Shown here: piece by piece, positions 7,326-16,600 of the stretch
How the letters are laid out: every line of letters begins with the position of its first letter
Numbering within the stretch: position 1 is the first letter of the stretch
Source: Bradyrhizobium sp. 141
GTDB lineage: Bacteria > Pseudomonadota > Alphaproteobacteria > Rhizobiales > Xanthobacteraceae
Assembly (NCBI RefSeq): GCF_023074055.1
Contig: NZ_JADPKR010000046.1
Location: 1 to 64,000, forward strand
Reading direction: 5' to 3'
DNA: 64,000 bases
Notes under the pieces: generated by a model
The model's input: the letters and a program-made list of their open reading frames with translations, nothing else
Told to the model about the DNA's origin: nothing
The model's database searches: none
Position numbers and translations under genes: made by a program

Positions 7326-8765
7326 TCATGGGAAGCCGTAGCCATAACCCTCTCGGCCGACCGAAATGATGTTGAGCTGGATGTCATCGAACATCGGGTG
7401 GTTGCCCGCCCAGTTCAAGAATTGCGAGGTACTGTCCACCTGGTCGTCATGCTTGCCATGGGGAAACGCCAACAGCTCCAGCAGATAGTCGTCCAGCCAG
7501 GGAGCATCTATGGGCAGATGCACCTGTCCGGCCTCGATCCGGAAGGATTGTGCCGCCATGCGATCGACCTTGCTGCCTTCGGGCTTGATGCCGATTGGCC
7601 GCGGCATGCCGTTCGGCGTATTGCGTTGCAGGTCCTGCAACATCGCGATGCCGGGCCCGGCGTCCTCGACCAAAACCGCGTCCGCGTTATATTTTATAGC
7701 CAGCGCGACCACGGCGCGCCGCAGGTCGGGATATTGATGTCGGCCGCGGTAGAGATCCACGAGGTAGTAGTCATTCTTGATCATGCGCCAGGTGGTGCAG
7801 ACCGAATAATCGTTGGCCTTTCCGGTCATCATGGCGGTGTCCCAGCTCTGCACGACATAGCCGGATGGACCTGCGGCCGGCAGTTGATCGTAGCTTCGAA
7901 ACCAGTCGCGCTTGATCAGGTTGCCCTCGAGTGGCACCGGCCGTTGCTGGTATTGCGCCGAGAATTGCAGGCTGCCGATTTCGGCCTTGATCCGCTCCAG
8001 CACCAGCTTGCTTTCGCGCCGCGGGTGCAAGAGGTCACCAGTGCGACGAGTAAAGACGCGATTGTTGCCGATGGCGATGGTGCTATCGTCGACGGCAATG
8101 GCCGGCAGATCGAGGTGATGCCAGCCGCCGGCTTGCAGCAGATGACCTGCGAGGTCATCTTCATGCAGGCGCTGCATCACGACGACGATGCGGCCGGTGT
8201 CCTTATCATTCAATCGCGAGACCAAGGTGCCGCCGAACCAATCGGTGACGCGCCTGCGCGCGGCCTCCGACATTGCCTCCTCGGCCTTGAGCGGATCGTC
8301 GATGATGATGAGGTCCGCACCCCGGCCGGTCAGCGTGCCCCCAACTGTGGTCGCGTAACGGCTGCCGCCGGCCGTGGTCACGAGTTCGGTGCCGGTGTCC
8401 TTAGCCGGGCGCATGGCCGGAAATAGCTCCTGATACCAAGGCGACTCGATCACCATTCTGAACTGGCGGTGCAGCTCGGCGGAAAGCTCGCTCGCGTAGC
8501 TGACCACGATGATGCGGCGGCTCGGGTCGTGGCCGAGCCACCAGGCGACGAACGCGACCGAAACGGACAGCGACTTGAGCGAGCGCGGCGGCTGGTTGAT
8601 GAGGAGCCGAGGGCAATCGCCGGCGTGGACGCGCATGAGCTGATGGGCGATCGCATCGATATGCCAGTTCGTCAGATAGTCGCTGCCGGGGAAAACGGTC
8701 ATGAAGGCCCGTTGGATGAAATAACGCACATCCGTTCGCAGCAACGCCGCCACCACCGACATCAT
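7326..8765 (-). CDS. Phage terminase large subunit
   Basis: This 479-residue protein has the two-domain layout of large terminases, the ATP-driven DNA-packaging motor with an RNase H-like nuclease. Visible features are the deviant Walker A PPRSLKS (residues 59-65), the Walker B LIIIDDP (152-158), a coupling region VVVMQRLHEDD (about 194-204), and nuclease acidic residues in SWDTA (Asp309), VEDAG (367-370) and HDDQVDS (439-445). Length and motif order are normal and I see no lesion. Its ATG overlaps the stop of the DUF5681 gene by four bases (ATGA). No portal, capsid or tail genes follow; the next genes are recombination genes. Confidence 0.93.
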   Translation of the reverse strand: MMSVVAALLRTDVRYFIQRAFMTVFPGSDYLTNWHIDAIAHQLMRVHAGDCPRLLINQPPRSLKSLSVSVAFVAWWLGHDPSRRIIVVSYASELSAELHRQFRMVIESPWYQELFPAMRPAKDTGTELVTTAGGSRYATTVGGTLTGRGADLIIIDDPLKAEEAMSEAARRRVTDWFGGTLVSRLNDKDTGRIVVVMQRLHEDDLAGHLLQAGGWHHLDLPAIAVDDSTIAIGNNRVFTRRTGDLLHPRRESKLVLERIKAEIGSLQFSAQYQQRPVPLEGNLIKRDWFRSYDQLPAAGPSGYVVQSWDTAMMTGKANDYSVCTTWRMIKNDYYLVDLYRGRHQYPDLRRAVVALAIKYNADAVLVEDAGPGIAMLQDLQRNTPNGMPRPIGIKPEGSKVDRMAAQSFRIEAGQVHLPIDAPWLDDYLLELLAFPHGKHDDQVDSTSQFLNWAGNHPMFDDIQLNIISVGREGYGYGFP

Positions 8766-9178
8766 GTGTCGTCCTCCCCCTCGCGCTTGGGCGGAGCCGC
8801 AGCGGTCGCCTCAGCCAAGATTTGCTGCCGAAATGCCTCAAGGATGGCCTGATCGTCGACGGAGGAGCTTTTGGTGGCGTCCTCCGTGGCGTTGCCGCTC
8901 ATCGCCATCGCGTAGTAGAGAAACTTGTCGAGTGCCCTGACCTCGCCTTTCAGAGCTTTCTCGCGCAAGCGAAGCAATGCCGCCTTTTGCGTGGTGACGC
9001 GTCGGGATCTGCCACCGTCGTTCAGCGCGACCGGCGCCAGTAGGGTGTTTTTCAGGTCGGTAGCAAAATTCAAGCTGCCCTTCGGACGCCCACGCGGGTT
9101 GCCGGATTGGCCCGGGTTGAACCGGCTGTGCAGCGGCGGGCTGCCGTAGCCGACGCCGTTGTTCGATTTTTTAGCCAT
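8762..9178 (-). CDS. DUF5681 domain protein, probable terminase partner
   Basis: This 138-residue protein has the full signature SRFNPGQSGNPRGRPKG at about residues 18-34, followed by a helical part (KAALLRLREKALKGEVRALD) and a charged C-terminus. Its ATG overlaps the stop of the upstream methyltransferase gene (ATGGCTAA, 8 bases) and has GGAG 7 bases upstream; its own stop overlaps the terminase start by four bases. This arrangement is what a small terminase or packaging-adaptor subunit would show, but that role is inference from context. Confidence 0.85.
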   Translation of the reverse strand: MAKKSNNGVGYGSPPLHSRFNPGQSGNPRGRPKGSLNFATDLKNTLLAPVALNDGGRSRRVTTQKAALLRLREKALKGEVRALDKFLYYAMAMSGNATEDATKSSSVDDQAILEAFRQQILAEATAAAPPKREGEDDT

Positions 9179-10514
9179 CGGCGTGCTCCAGCTTCGTGGC
9201 GCCGGTCTGGCCAAACGGCGCGCCGGTCGCGGCGTGGACCGCCACCTTGCCGGTCAGATGCTGCCAGCGGCGGATGGTGACGTCGACGTAGGCGGGGTCG
9301 ATCTCGATTAGCCGCGCCCGGCGCCGGGTCCTCTCCGCGGCGATCAAGGTCGTGCCGGCACCGCCGAACGGGTCGAGCACAATGTCGTGTTCGTTGGTGC
9401 AATCGCGGATCGCGTCTGCAACCAGCGCGACCGGCTTGACGGTCGGGTGCAACGAGAGCTTTCCTTTGGATGAGTTTGACCAGGTATTTTGGCATGGATA
9501 ACTCCAGACGTTCGAGCGGTTTCGACCGTTCCGGCCCAACTGCACGTTATTGACGTGTGGCGCGCGCCCCTTCTTGAACACGAAGACGAGTTCATGCCCG
9601 GACCGATACAGCGATCCCATGCCGGCGTTTGTTTTGGCCCAAACACACAGGTTCTTCATTTCCGTGTAGATGGGGCTAGCGGCCGCCAGCAACGGTCCAA
9701 TCCCGCGCCAGTCCATGCAAAGGAAATGAATGGCGCCATCCCTGGTGAAGCTGGCGAGATGGGCAAAGCTTGTCGCTAAGAACGCTTCGAATTCAGCCGT
9801 CGACATCTCGCCGGATGCCATCGCAAACTCCGCATGGGTGATTCTCCCCTTGCCGGATACGTGCCCATCGACCCTCTGGTTATACGGCGCATCCGCGAAC
9901 GCCATGTCTGCCAACTCACCATCCATGAGCCGACGGTAACTTTCTTCATCCCTTGCATCGGCGCAGAGTACGTGGTGCTCGCCGAGTGTCCAGATATCGC
10001 CAGGCTTGGTGATTGGTGGCTCAGCTGCCGTTGCGGGCAAGTCGTCTTCCCAATCGTCTGAATCGGACGCAGCGGCGTCGAGTTCTCCCATCGAAAATCC
10101 GGTTAGTTGCAGGTCGATCTGTGGGTCGATGGTCAGGAGCTCACTCAATTCGAGACGCAGAGCCTCGACGTCCCAACTGGCCTCTTCAGTTACGCGGTTG
10201 AGCATAAGTCTCAGCATTCGCAGCTGAGCCTCGCTGAGATCGGTAATGGTGACGGCGAGGACATGATCCAGGCCGATCTGCGCCGCCGCTGCAACGACCG
10301 CCCATCCCGCTATCACCCGTAGCATCGCGTCAACGAGAATAGGAAGAACTTGACCGTACTGGCCCAAGCTTATCGCCAGCGTGTCGATTTGACGCTTGGG
10401 GTGGCGACGCGTTTGGTTGCCGAGCGGCGGCTTGAGGTCGCCGATCCGAACGGGAACGGCTTTCAAATCATGGCGAAGTGCATCGCCATTGGTTGGTAGG
10501 GTGTAGTTCTCCAA
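9171..10514 (-). CDS. ParB-like / DNA methyltransferase fusion with altered motifs in both domains
   Basis: A paralogue of the fusion at 2063-3430, sharing long blocks such as FAMASGEMS, KNLCVWAKTNAGMGS and LHPTVKPVA and the AdoMet motif DPFGGAGTT. Two key sites differ. The catalytic DPPY is DAPY (9882-9893; one CCG to GCG change would explain it), and the ParB-domain G-H-G-R box reads G-W-A-V (10296-10307). It may therefore be weakly active or inactive. I favour the TTG at 10514, preceded by CGGAGG five bases away. An ATG at 10547 lacks such a site, and a frame reaching 10685 would overlap the upstream gene. The 3' end overlaps the DUF5681 gene. Confidence 0.8.
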   Translation of the reverse strand: MENYTLPTNGDALRHDLKAVPVRIGDLKPPLGNQTRRHPKRQIDTLAISLGQYGQVLPILVDAMLRVIAGWAVVAAAAQIGLDHVLAVTITDLSEAQLRMLRLMLNRVTEEASWDVEALRLELSELLTIDPQIDLQLTGFSMGELDAAASDSDDWEDDLPATAAEPPITKPGDIWTLGEHHVLCADARDEESYRRLMDGELADMAFADAPYNQRVDGHVSGKGRITHAEFAMASGEMSTAEFEAFLATSFAHLASFTRDGAIHFLCMDWRGIGPLLAAASPIYTEMKNLCVWAKTNAGMGSLYRSGHELVFVFKKGRAPHVNNVQLGRNGRNRSNVWSYPCQNTWSNSSKGKLSLHPTVKPVALVADAIRDCTNEHDIVLDPFGGAGTTLIAAERTRRRARLIEIDPAYVDVTIRRWQHLTGKVAVHAATGAPFGQTGATKLEHADG

Positions 10515-10573
10515 GAGAGCCTCCGTGTGCGATATGCCTGTCGGCATATTGGCGGGAGGCGCGCACGATGCAC

Positions 10574-11680
10574 TTAGAAGGACGTGGACCTGATCCCCGA
10601 TTTGCGATCGCGGGTGCGATTTCGCCGTTCGATGGCGGCGGCCATCAGGCTGCAGACATTTTGTGCGGTGATGGACGGAACGCAACTCTGCAAGAAATTC
10701 AGCACAAACTGTCCGGCGGCCGTCTGGGGGGTACCCTTATACTCTAAGCCCAGATAGGGACTGTGGGTGAATGTGCCGCCGTAGCGCTCGATTAGCTCGC
10801 CGAGGGAAATTACGGCGTACAGCAGCATCGGCCGCGGGAGCGGTCCGCCGCGTTTTTTGCTGGATTCGAGCGCGCTACGGGTCGCACCCTCGAGTTGCTG
10901 GGCGATCCGCACGGCATCAGCGAATTCTCGCACCTCGTAATGGCACGGGTTGGTGAGGTCCCGAAAGGTCTTATCCTGAAAGATCCTATGCTGTGCGGGC
11001 TCGTTCAGCAGGGTAAGATATTGCGCGAGGTGGTCGGCCGCATCGGCCAACATGATAAGCTCAGCGTTGCCTGCCTGCCTGGCGCTGCCGGCAAGTGCCC
11101 GCAATCGGCTTGGAAAGGAATAGGCGAGGCTCATAGGACCCGCGGGTTCGATCGGCGGATTCTCAGCGAGCCAATCGAAGTCAACTCTCTGCGCGCAGTT
11201 GAGAAACTCGCAGACGAGGAACGCGAATCGGGCCAGCCCTGCGTGAATCTGGGCTCGGCTTGGTTGCTGAGCAAGCCCCCTATCTTCCTTCAGGATGAGT
11301 TCGCGAAGCCAATCCAGCTCTTTGCGAATATCAATCTCGTGCCCGTCGCGGGAAGGGCCAGGGAAAGCCCTCATCAAATCGTTAAATTGGTCGTTGCTAA
11401 GGAGAAAACCTTGAGAGGCGCCGCCCGGCCCCGCGTCCGGATCATACATTTGTCCGTAACCGTCCAGTCGGACCAGTCCGGACCAGCCACATTGTGCATC
11501 AGCGTGCCCACGCATTAACGTCGCCCGCATCAAGGGGGTAGTTCTTAGGTTCAAACGGAACATTCGGCAGCAACCATGCTTAGGCAAGTCCGGACAAACA
11601 CGGTGGTGCACGGCAGCGAACGGCCGCTCTCGGGAGGGCGCTTGGATCCTCTCTCTCCTTGTCTCTTGCAATAAACTCAT
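10574..11680 (-). CDS. Hypothetical protein upstream of the methyltransferase-terminase set
   Basis: I do not recognise this protein of up to 368 residues. It is predominantly helical (ELDWLRELILKED, QQPSRAQIHAGLARFAFLVC, ELIMLADAADHLAQYLTLL) with no catalytic motif or signal peptide that I can see. The first 40-55 residues look unconserved; later ATGs at 11563 or 11512 could be the true start. It leads the minus-strand series methyltransferase, DUF5681, terminase, 59 bases upstream of the favoured TTG start. It is probably part of the same mobile module. Confidence 0.6.
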   Translation of the reverse strand: MSLLQETRRERIQAPSRERPFAAVHHRVCPDLPKHGCCRMFRLNLRTTPLMRATLMRGHADAQCGWSGLVRLDGYGQMYDPDAGPGGASQGFLLSNDQFNDLMRAFPGPSRDGHEIDIRKELDWLRELILKEDRGLAQQPSRAQIHAGLARFAFLVCEFLNCAQRVDFDWLAENPPIEPAGPMSLAYSFPSRLRALAGSARQAGNAELIMLADAADHLAQYLTLLNEPAQHRIFQDKTFRDLTNPCHYEVREFADAVRIAQQLEGATRSALESSKKRGGPLPRPMLLYAVISLGELIERYGGTFTHSPYLGLEYKGTPQTAAGQFVLNFLQSCVPSITAQNVCSLMAAAIERRNRTRDRKSGIRSTSF

Positions 11681-11740
11681 AAAATTCCCTCGATGTCATT
11701 TTTTCAGAAGTAGCCCCATTTCGCGCGCCATTCGCTTGAC

Positions 11741-11860
11741 TCAGCCGACATGGCGGCGAAGAGCCGCGGCAATTTCCGCCGCGCCGTACCGCCGGCGGAT
11801 CATCGCCGAAAGCTTCTTGCGTTCGAGGTCGCTCCATTCCTTTGGCTTCGAGATTTTCAT
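11741..11860 (-). pseudogene. Small HTH-like protein, truncated by a stop codon (copy 1)
   Basis: The frame starts MKISKPKEWSDLERKKLSAM and reads 39 residues to a TGA. In the second copy (38751-38915) the same codon is TCA and the protein continues SVKRMAREMGLLLKK for 54 residues. The downstream residues are still readable here after the stop. The full protein has a SANT/Myb-like pattern (W-S-D-L-E-R-x-K-L...Y-G-A-A-E-I-A-A-x-L-x-R) typical of small DNA-binding proteins. One base substitution thus separates an intact and a truncated copy. Confidence 0.7.
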
Positions 11861-12062
11861 GGTGTCATCTTCCCGCCGGCTCAAGACGGGCGACATTGGG
11901 AAATTTACGGGTGCCATCCTGAGTTGTGCCCAGAGGCCGAGGAGAGTTTGGGGGCTGGGGCTCGTGTATGGCCCAACTGCAGCGGGTTCGCCTTCACACC
12001 CTTCAGGAGGGACGGCGGCGCGTTTGATCGCCACGAGCTTCGACGAACCCGCCGCTTGCGTG

Positions 12063-12239
12063 TCAAACACCGCAAATGCGGCTTACTCGACCTTGCTGCT
12101 TGCGGACGCGCTGCAATCGACCGGAGACCGCCAGGCGGGTGCGGCCCAATCGTTGGCCGATCTCGCTTGCGGTCACACTCCTATCGAACAGCGCAAGAAG
12201 TTGTGCTTTTTCCTCGGGCGACCACGAACGGATTGCCGC
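12063..12239 (-). pseudogene. Second small HTH frame without a start codon (copy 1)
   Basis: The frame reads AIRSWSPEEKAQLLALFDRS, then VTASEIGQRLGRTRLAVSGR, a clean SANT-like helix-turn-helix pattern, and ends RVSRICGV. A TAG lies two codons before the ATC of the first conserved residue and no ATG, GTG or TTG lies between, so it lacks a usual start. The counterpart in copy 2 (39106-39342) has an upstream open frame but more substitutions in the domain. I treat both as relics. Confidence 0.5.
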
Positions 12240-12319
12240 CTATTGTCGGAACTATCTATGCCAGCGAAAGCATCGCGAGAATCCGTTCTCGGGCCGGATT
12301 ATAAATGAACTTCTCGGCC

Positions 12320-12565
12320 TCAGAGATCCTCGAACGCGACTCCAATTTGATTGCCACGCGACCAGACCAGGCGGCAACTTCGGATGATGCGATCTTTCTC
12401 GAGCATTAGCTTGAATGTGGAGTTCATGTACTGCTTCAACGGAAGCTCAATGGATGCCCCTTGTTCCGACATGTTGACCACGCGACAGCGTAAGCTGGCG
12501 CCGTCGCCTGAAATATAGGCCACCTCGTTCACATCGATGCGTTCGAGCTTTCGACGGTCTATCAT
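12320..12565 (-). CDS. PilZ domain protein (copy 1)
   Basis: This 81-residue protein is a single PilZ domain: the R-x-x-x-R element in DRRKLERIDV at the N-terminus, the (D/N)-x-S-x-x-G box in NMSEQGASI at about residues 51-59, and a final beta strand CRLVWSRGNQIGVAFEDL. PilZ domains bind cyclic di-GMP and control motility, adhesion or polysaccharide production. A nearly identical paralogue lies at 39389-39634 in the other repeat copy. Its position beside giant secreted-protein genes makes a link to surface attachment plausible, but that is inference. Confidence 0.85.
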   Translation of the reverse strand: MIDRRKLERIDVNEVAYISGDGASLRCRVVNMSEQGASIELPLKQYMNSTFKLMLEKDRIIRSCRLVWSRGNQIGVAFEDL

Positions 12566-12587
12566 TTTATGACTGTCCGCAATGAAC

Positions 12588-12794
12588 TCAGTCGCCCGAT
12601 GTGCACCTTGCCTCTAGCAGCCGGAATTGTCGCGCGATTTGCGCTGCTAGGTCTGATCGTTCCTTGGCAAGGCTTCTTCTTTGCTCAATCATGTCGTGTC
12701 CGTCCCATTCGAGCACTTCAATCAAGATGGTTTGGCTTTCAATATGAAGTTGCCTCGCTGAGATGTCTCGCGCGATAGTAGCTAAGCAATTCAC
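12588..12794 (-). CDS. Small coiled-coil hypothetical protein (copy 1)
   Basis: The frame reads about 68 residues from a GTG at 12794: charged and helical (RQLHIESQTILIEVLEWDGHDMIEQRRSLAKERSDLAAQIARQ), with a heptad-like pattern suggesting a coiled coil. The copy in the second repeat (39656-39877) has a different N-terminus starting MPQHCDDELATIAREIS, because the repeats diverge just here. No function recognised. Confidence 0.5.
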   Translation of the reverse strand: MNCLATIARDISARQLHIESQTILIEVLEWDGHDMIEQRRSLAKERSDLAAQIARQFRLLEARCTSGD

Positions 12795-12923
12795 CGCGAG
12801 ACTGAGTCTTGACCTGCTTCATTTTTTCCGCCATTTTAAATCAGCTATTTAATTTTTGGTTTTTTTGAAGCGGCTTTTCAGAGCTATTTTGCAACATTGG
12901 GCCGCTGCCTTTTTGGATAGAAC

Positions 12924-13142
12924 ATGAGCGACGAAACGATTGTCCGTTTGCAGACCCATAGGAAGAATGTTGAGCGGTATTTGCGCCTGCTGGAAACTGC
13001 GTTGACCGACGTTGAGCAGCAGTACATTGAGAAGCGCCTAGCTGAAGAAGGATTGGCCATGGACCAACTATCGCTTCAGTTGGCCGTGGCGGTGAACGCT
13101 CTCCAAAAGACCTGCAATCACCCGCCCGGCGACAAACAGTAA
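12924..13142 (+). CDS. Small hypothetical helical protein
   Basis: This 72-residue acidic and helical protein (KNVERYLRLLETALTDVEQQ, YIEKRLAEEGLAM) ends in a small Cys/His-containing tail. It resembles short uncharacterised rhizobial proteins with this layout. It begins with ATG at 12924 just after the repeat copy. No signal peptide or membrane segment is seen. Confidence 0.6.
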   Translation: MSDETIVRLQTHRKNVERYLRLLETALTDVEQQYIEKRLAEEGLAMDQLSLQLAVAVNALQKTCNHPPGDKQ

Positions 13143-13277
13143 AAACTGCAAGCAGCGGTCAACCCGCGGTCTGTCGCAATTGTCCACTGGCGAGATGTGG
13201 TAGGATACGCGTGGCGAGTGAACGCACCCGCCCAATCGCGCCGATAATAAGGGGGCGGGGCGCGGGACTTTCGTCAA

Positions 13278-13517
13278 CTAATCCTTGGATGTATCTCGCA
13301 GCACAACTTGAATGGCTTTGCGGATTCGCCGACCTCCTTTGGGGTCGATCGCATCCAAGTGATAAATTCGACATAGCAGACCATTGATGCGCCTCACAAT
13401 GCCCCTGTCATTGGAGTGCCGATTGCGCGCGCGCACCAGCTGACGGCGCACTTCCAACAGGTCCAGGCGATGAAGCCCTCTTGATTGCACCATGCGAATG
13501 GACCCAGCGCGTGTCAT
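13278..13517 (-). CDS. Small basic hypothetical protein
   Basis: This 79-residue, very basic protein (about a quarter Arg/Lys) has a smooth sequence without stop-like composition: QSRGLHRLDLLEVRRQLVRA, then GIVRRINGLLCRIYHLDAID. It is probably nucleic-acid binding from charge alone. I do not recognise a family. It faces away from the giant gene that starts at 13631. Confidence 0.4.
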   Translation of the reverse strand: MTRAGSIRMVQSRGLHRLDLLEVRRQLVRARNRHSNDRGIVRRINGLLCRIYHLDAIDPKGGRRIRKAIQVVLRDTSKD

Positions 13518-13630
13518 CTTGGATCGTCAGCCACGGACACTCGGTCCAACGTGATTATCAAGGGTCAAACCACCGCAGGCTTTCAGCGTTCTAGCTCAGA
13601 TCAAAAATCTATTTTAATTTAATCCACGAG

Positions 13631-16600
13631 GTGTTATTAGCAGTTAATTATTTAATGTGCAAATATTTGGGTGGCGCTGGTTTGAATACCCCCTTGAACC
13701 AAACGTCTGAGATGGCTGGGGCGTCCTTTAGTTTCCCTAAGCCTGCCCCAGCTCACGCACTCATCATTTCGGACGCGCATCTCCTGTTCTCGGGGGACTA
13801 TGCACGTTCAGGTCATGATCTCATCATTTCCGATTCTGACCATCGGATCACGATCCCCAATTACTTTCTCGGTGAGAAGCGTTTGCCGCTCAGCTCGTCG
13901 GACGGCGCGCTGCTCGATGCGAGAGTGGTCGAAGCCCTCACCGGTTATCAAACCTTTGCGCAAGCCGGAGGTAATGCCGCTGCCGGAAAGGTGATTGGCC
14001 GTGTCGCGACCGTAACGGGAAGCGCCAGCATCGTTCGCAACGGCGTTACGATCGAGGCGAATAATGGGGATGTCGTTTATCAGAACGATGTCGTGCAAAC
14101 TGGAAGCGGCTCTGCCATTGGTCTCGTCCTTATCGACGGCACCACGTTCAACCTGAGCGCCAATGCTCGGTTCATGTTGAACGAATTGGGGTATGAGGGG
14201 CAGAGTAGTGCGAGTGGCACCTTAGTCAGTCTGACGAGTGGCACGAACCATTCGATGTTCACTCTCATCCAGGGTGCCGCCAGTTTCGTCGCTGGCCAGG
14301 TCGCGAAAACCGGCGACATGCAGGTCGTGACGCCTACTGCCGCGATTGGAATTCGCGGTACTGCCGTCCTTCTCAGCGTCGATGCTGTGGATGGGAAAGT
14401 CTCGGTCTCTGTCGCTGATCAGCAAGACGGCCGAGTTCATTCCGTACAAGTCTTCAAATGCGTTCCAGCGACGAACTTGCTTCAAGGCGTTTGTACTGCG
14501 GGGGATCCGATCGGGATAGTTACCAGCGACGGTCCATCGCTAACCATCACGCCAACCGCGAATTTCGAGGTGATCACCCAAGCCGTCAGCAAGACCCCAG
14601 GGCAAGTTGCGCAGGAGTTCAACGCTTTTCAACAGGTGTTAACGACCTACGATATCGGGAAACAGATCGCTCCAGACACTCCGGCACCTAGCGACGGCAA
14701 GCGAGGAGACGTCGACACAAAGTCGCTGCAGAAGTTCGCTGGGAGCCCCCCACCATCACCCACTGAAGCTCCAACCACGGTTATTGGGGACGACATAAAA
14801 GGCCAAGCTGGTGGGGGATCAATCACCCCAGTTGTTGTGACCCTCGCTTCCATCGCGGGGACTTATGTCTCCGCCTCGAAACCGCTCGTCCCCACTTTGG
14901 ACCCATCGCAAGCTGTTGTTATAGCTTCATTCGGACCTGTCCTTATCAGCAGCGCGGGCGGTCCAACCAACCAAGGAAATCAAACAATCAGCGGAACAGT
15001 TGATCCGTCCTTCGTTGGAAGCGCGGTGACGCTGTACGACACATACAATGGTGTTACGACGCAGATTGGAACGGTTACCGTTGGCTCCGGCGGCGTTTGG
15101 AGCCTGGCGGTCACCCTGGCAGGTGATGGCGACCACAGCATCGTGGCTTTGGACCCTAGCGCCAACGTTACAACGAGCGTGCCCGTTGTTTTCACGCTCG
15201 ACACGACGGCGCCGACCGTCGCCATCACCAGCGCGGGCGGACCGGTCAACCAGGCCAGCCAGACCATTACCGGCACGGTGGGCGTCGCCGATGCCGGCGC
15301 CACCGTCACCATCCTGGATGGCGCCACGACGATTGGCACCGCCATCGTGCAGGCCAACGGCAGCTGGAGCACCACGGTCACGCTGAACCAGGGCGGCAAC
15401 TCCCTGACCGCACGGGTGAGCGACGCGGCCGGCAACACCGCGACCAGCGGCGCGGTGGTCTACACCCTCAGCACCACCGGCCCGACCGTGACCGAGGCCC
15501 TGGTCGCCGACACCGGCACTTCGGCCACCGACCATGTCACCGCCAATCCGGCGCTGAGCGGCACCGGCCTTGCCAACACCGTGGTGCACTTCACGGTCGA
15601 CGGCAGCCCGATCGCGGCGACGACCACCACCGATGCGCAAGGGGCCTGGTCGTTCACGCCGAGCGGGTTGGCCGACGGACCGCACACCATCGTGGCGAGC
15701 CAAACCGATACCTTTGGCAACACCGGCTCGGCCTCGCTGAGCTTCACGCTCGACACCACGGCGCCAACCGTCGCGATCACCAGCGCGGGCGGACCGGTCA
15801 ACCAGGCCAGCCAGACCATCACCGGCACGGTGGGCGTCGCCGATGCCGGCGCCACCGTCACCATCCTGGATGGCACCACGACGATCGGCACCGCGATCGT
15901 GCAGGCCAACGGGACCTGGAGCACCACGGTCACGCTCAGCAGCGGCCCGAACTCGCTGACCGCACGGGTGAGCGACGCGGCCGGCAACATCGCGACCAGC
16001 GGCGCGGTGGTCTATACGCTCAGCACCACCGGTCCGACCGTGACCGAGAGTCTCGTTTCCGACACCGGCACCTCAGTCACCGACCATGTCACCGCCAATC
16101 CGGCGCTGAGCGGCACCGGCCTCGCCAACACCGTGGTGCACTTCACCATCGACGGCAGCCCGATCGCGGCGACAGTGACCACCGATGCACAAGGCGCCTG
16201 GTCGTTTACGCCGACCGGGCTGCCTAACGGACCGCACACCATCGTGGCGAGCCAGACCGATACCTTTGGCAACACCGGCTCGGCGTCGCTGAGCTTCACC
16301 CTGGATGCCACGGCACCCGCGGTCGCGATCACCAGCACCGGCGGACCGGTCAACCAGGCCAGCCAGACCATCACCGGCACGGTGGGCGTCGCCGATGCCG
16401 GCACCACCGTCACCATCCTGGATGGCACCACGACGATCGGCACCGCGATCGTGCAGGCCAACGGGACCTGGAGCACCACGGTCACGCTGAACCAGGGTGG
16501 CAACTCCCTGACCGCGCGGGTGAGCGACGCCGCCGGCAACACCGCGACCAGCGGCGCGGTGGTCTATACGCTCAGCACCACCGGTCCGACGGTGACCGAG

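Larger units (their letters stand above)
11693..12784. repeat. Long direct repeat, copy 1 (about 1.1 kb)
   Basis: From 'atgtcattttttcagaagta' at 11693 to 'cgcgatagtagcta' at 12784 the sequence matches 38748-39852 along its whole length, with scattered substitutions and small indels. Both copies are in the same orientation and flank the giant-gene region. Each carries, on the minus strand, a small HTH gene, a degenerate second HTH frame, a PilZ gene and a coiled-coil gene. Confidence 0.9.
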
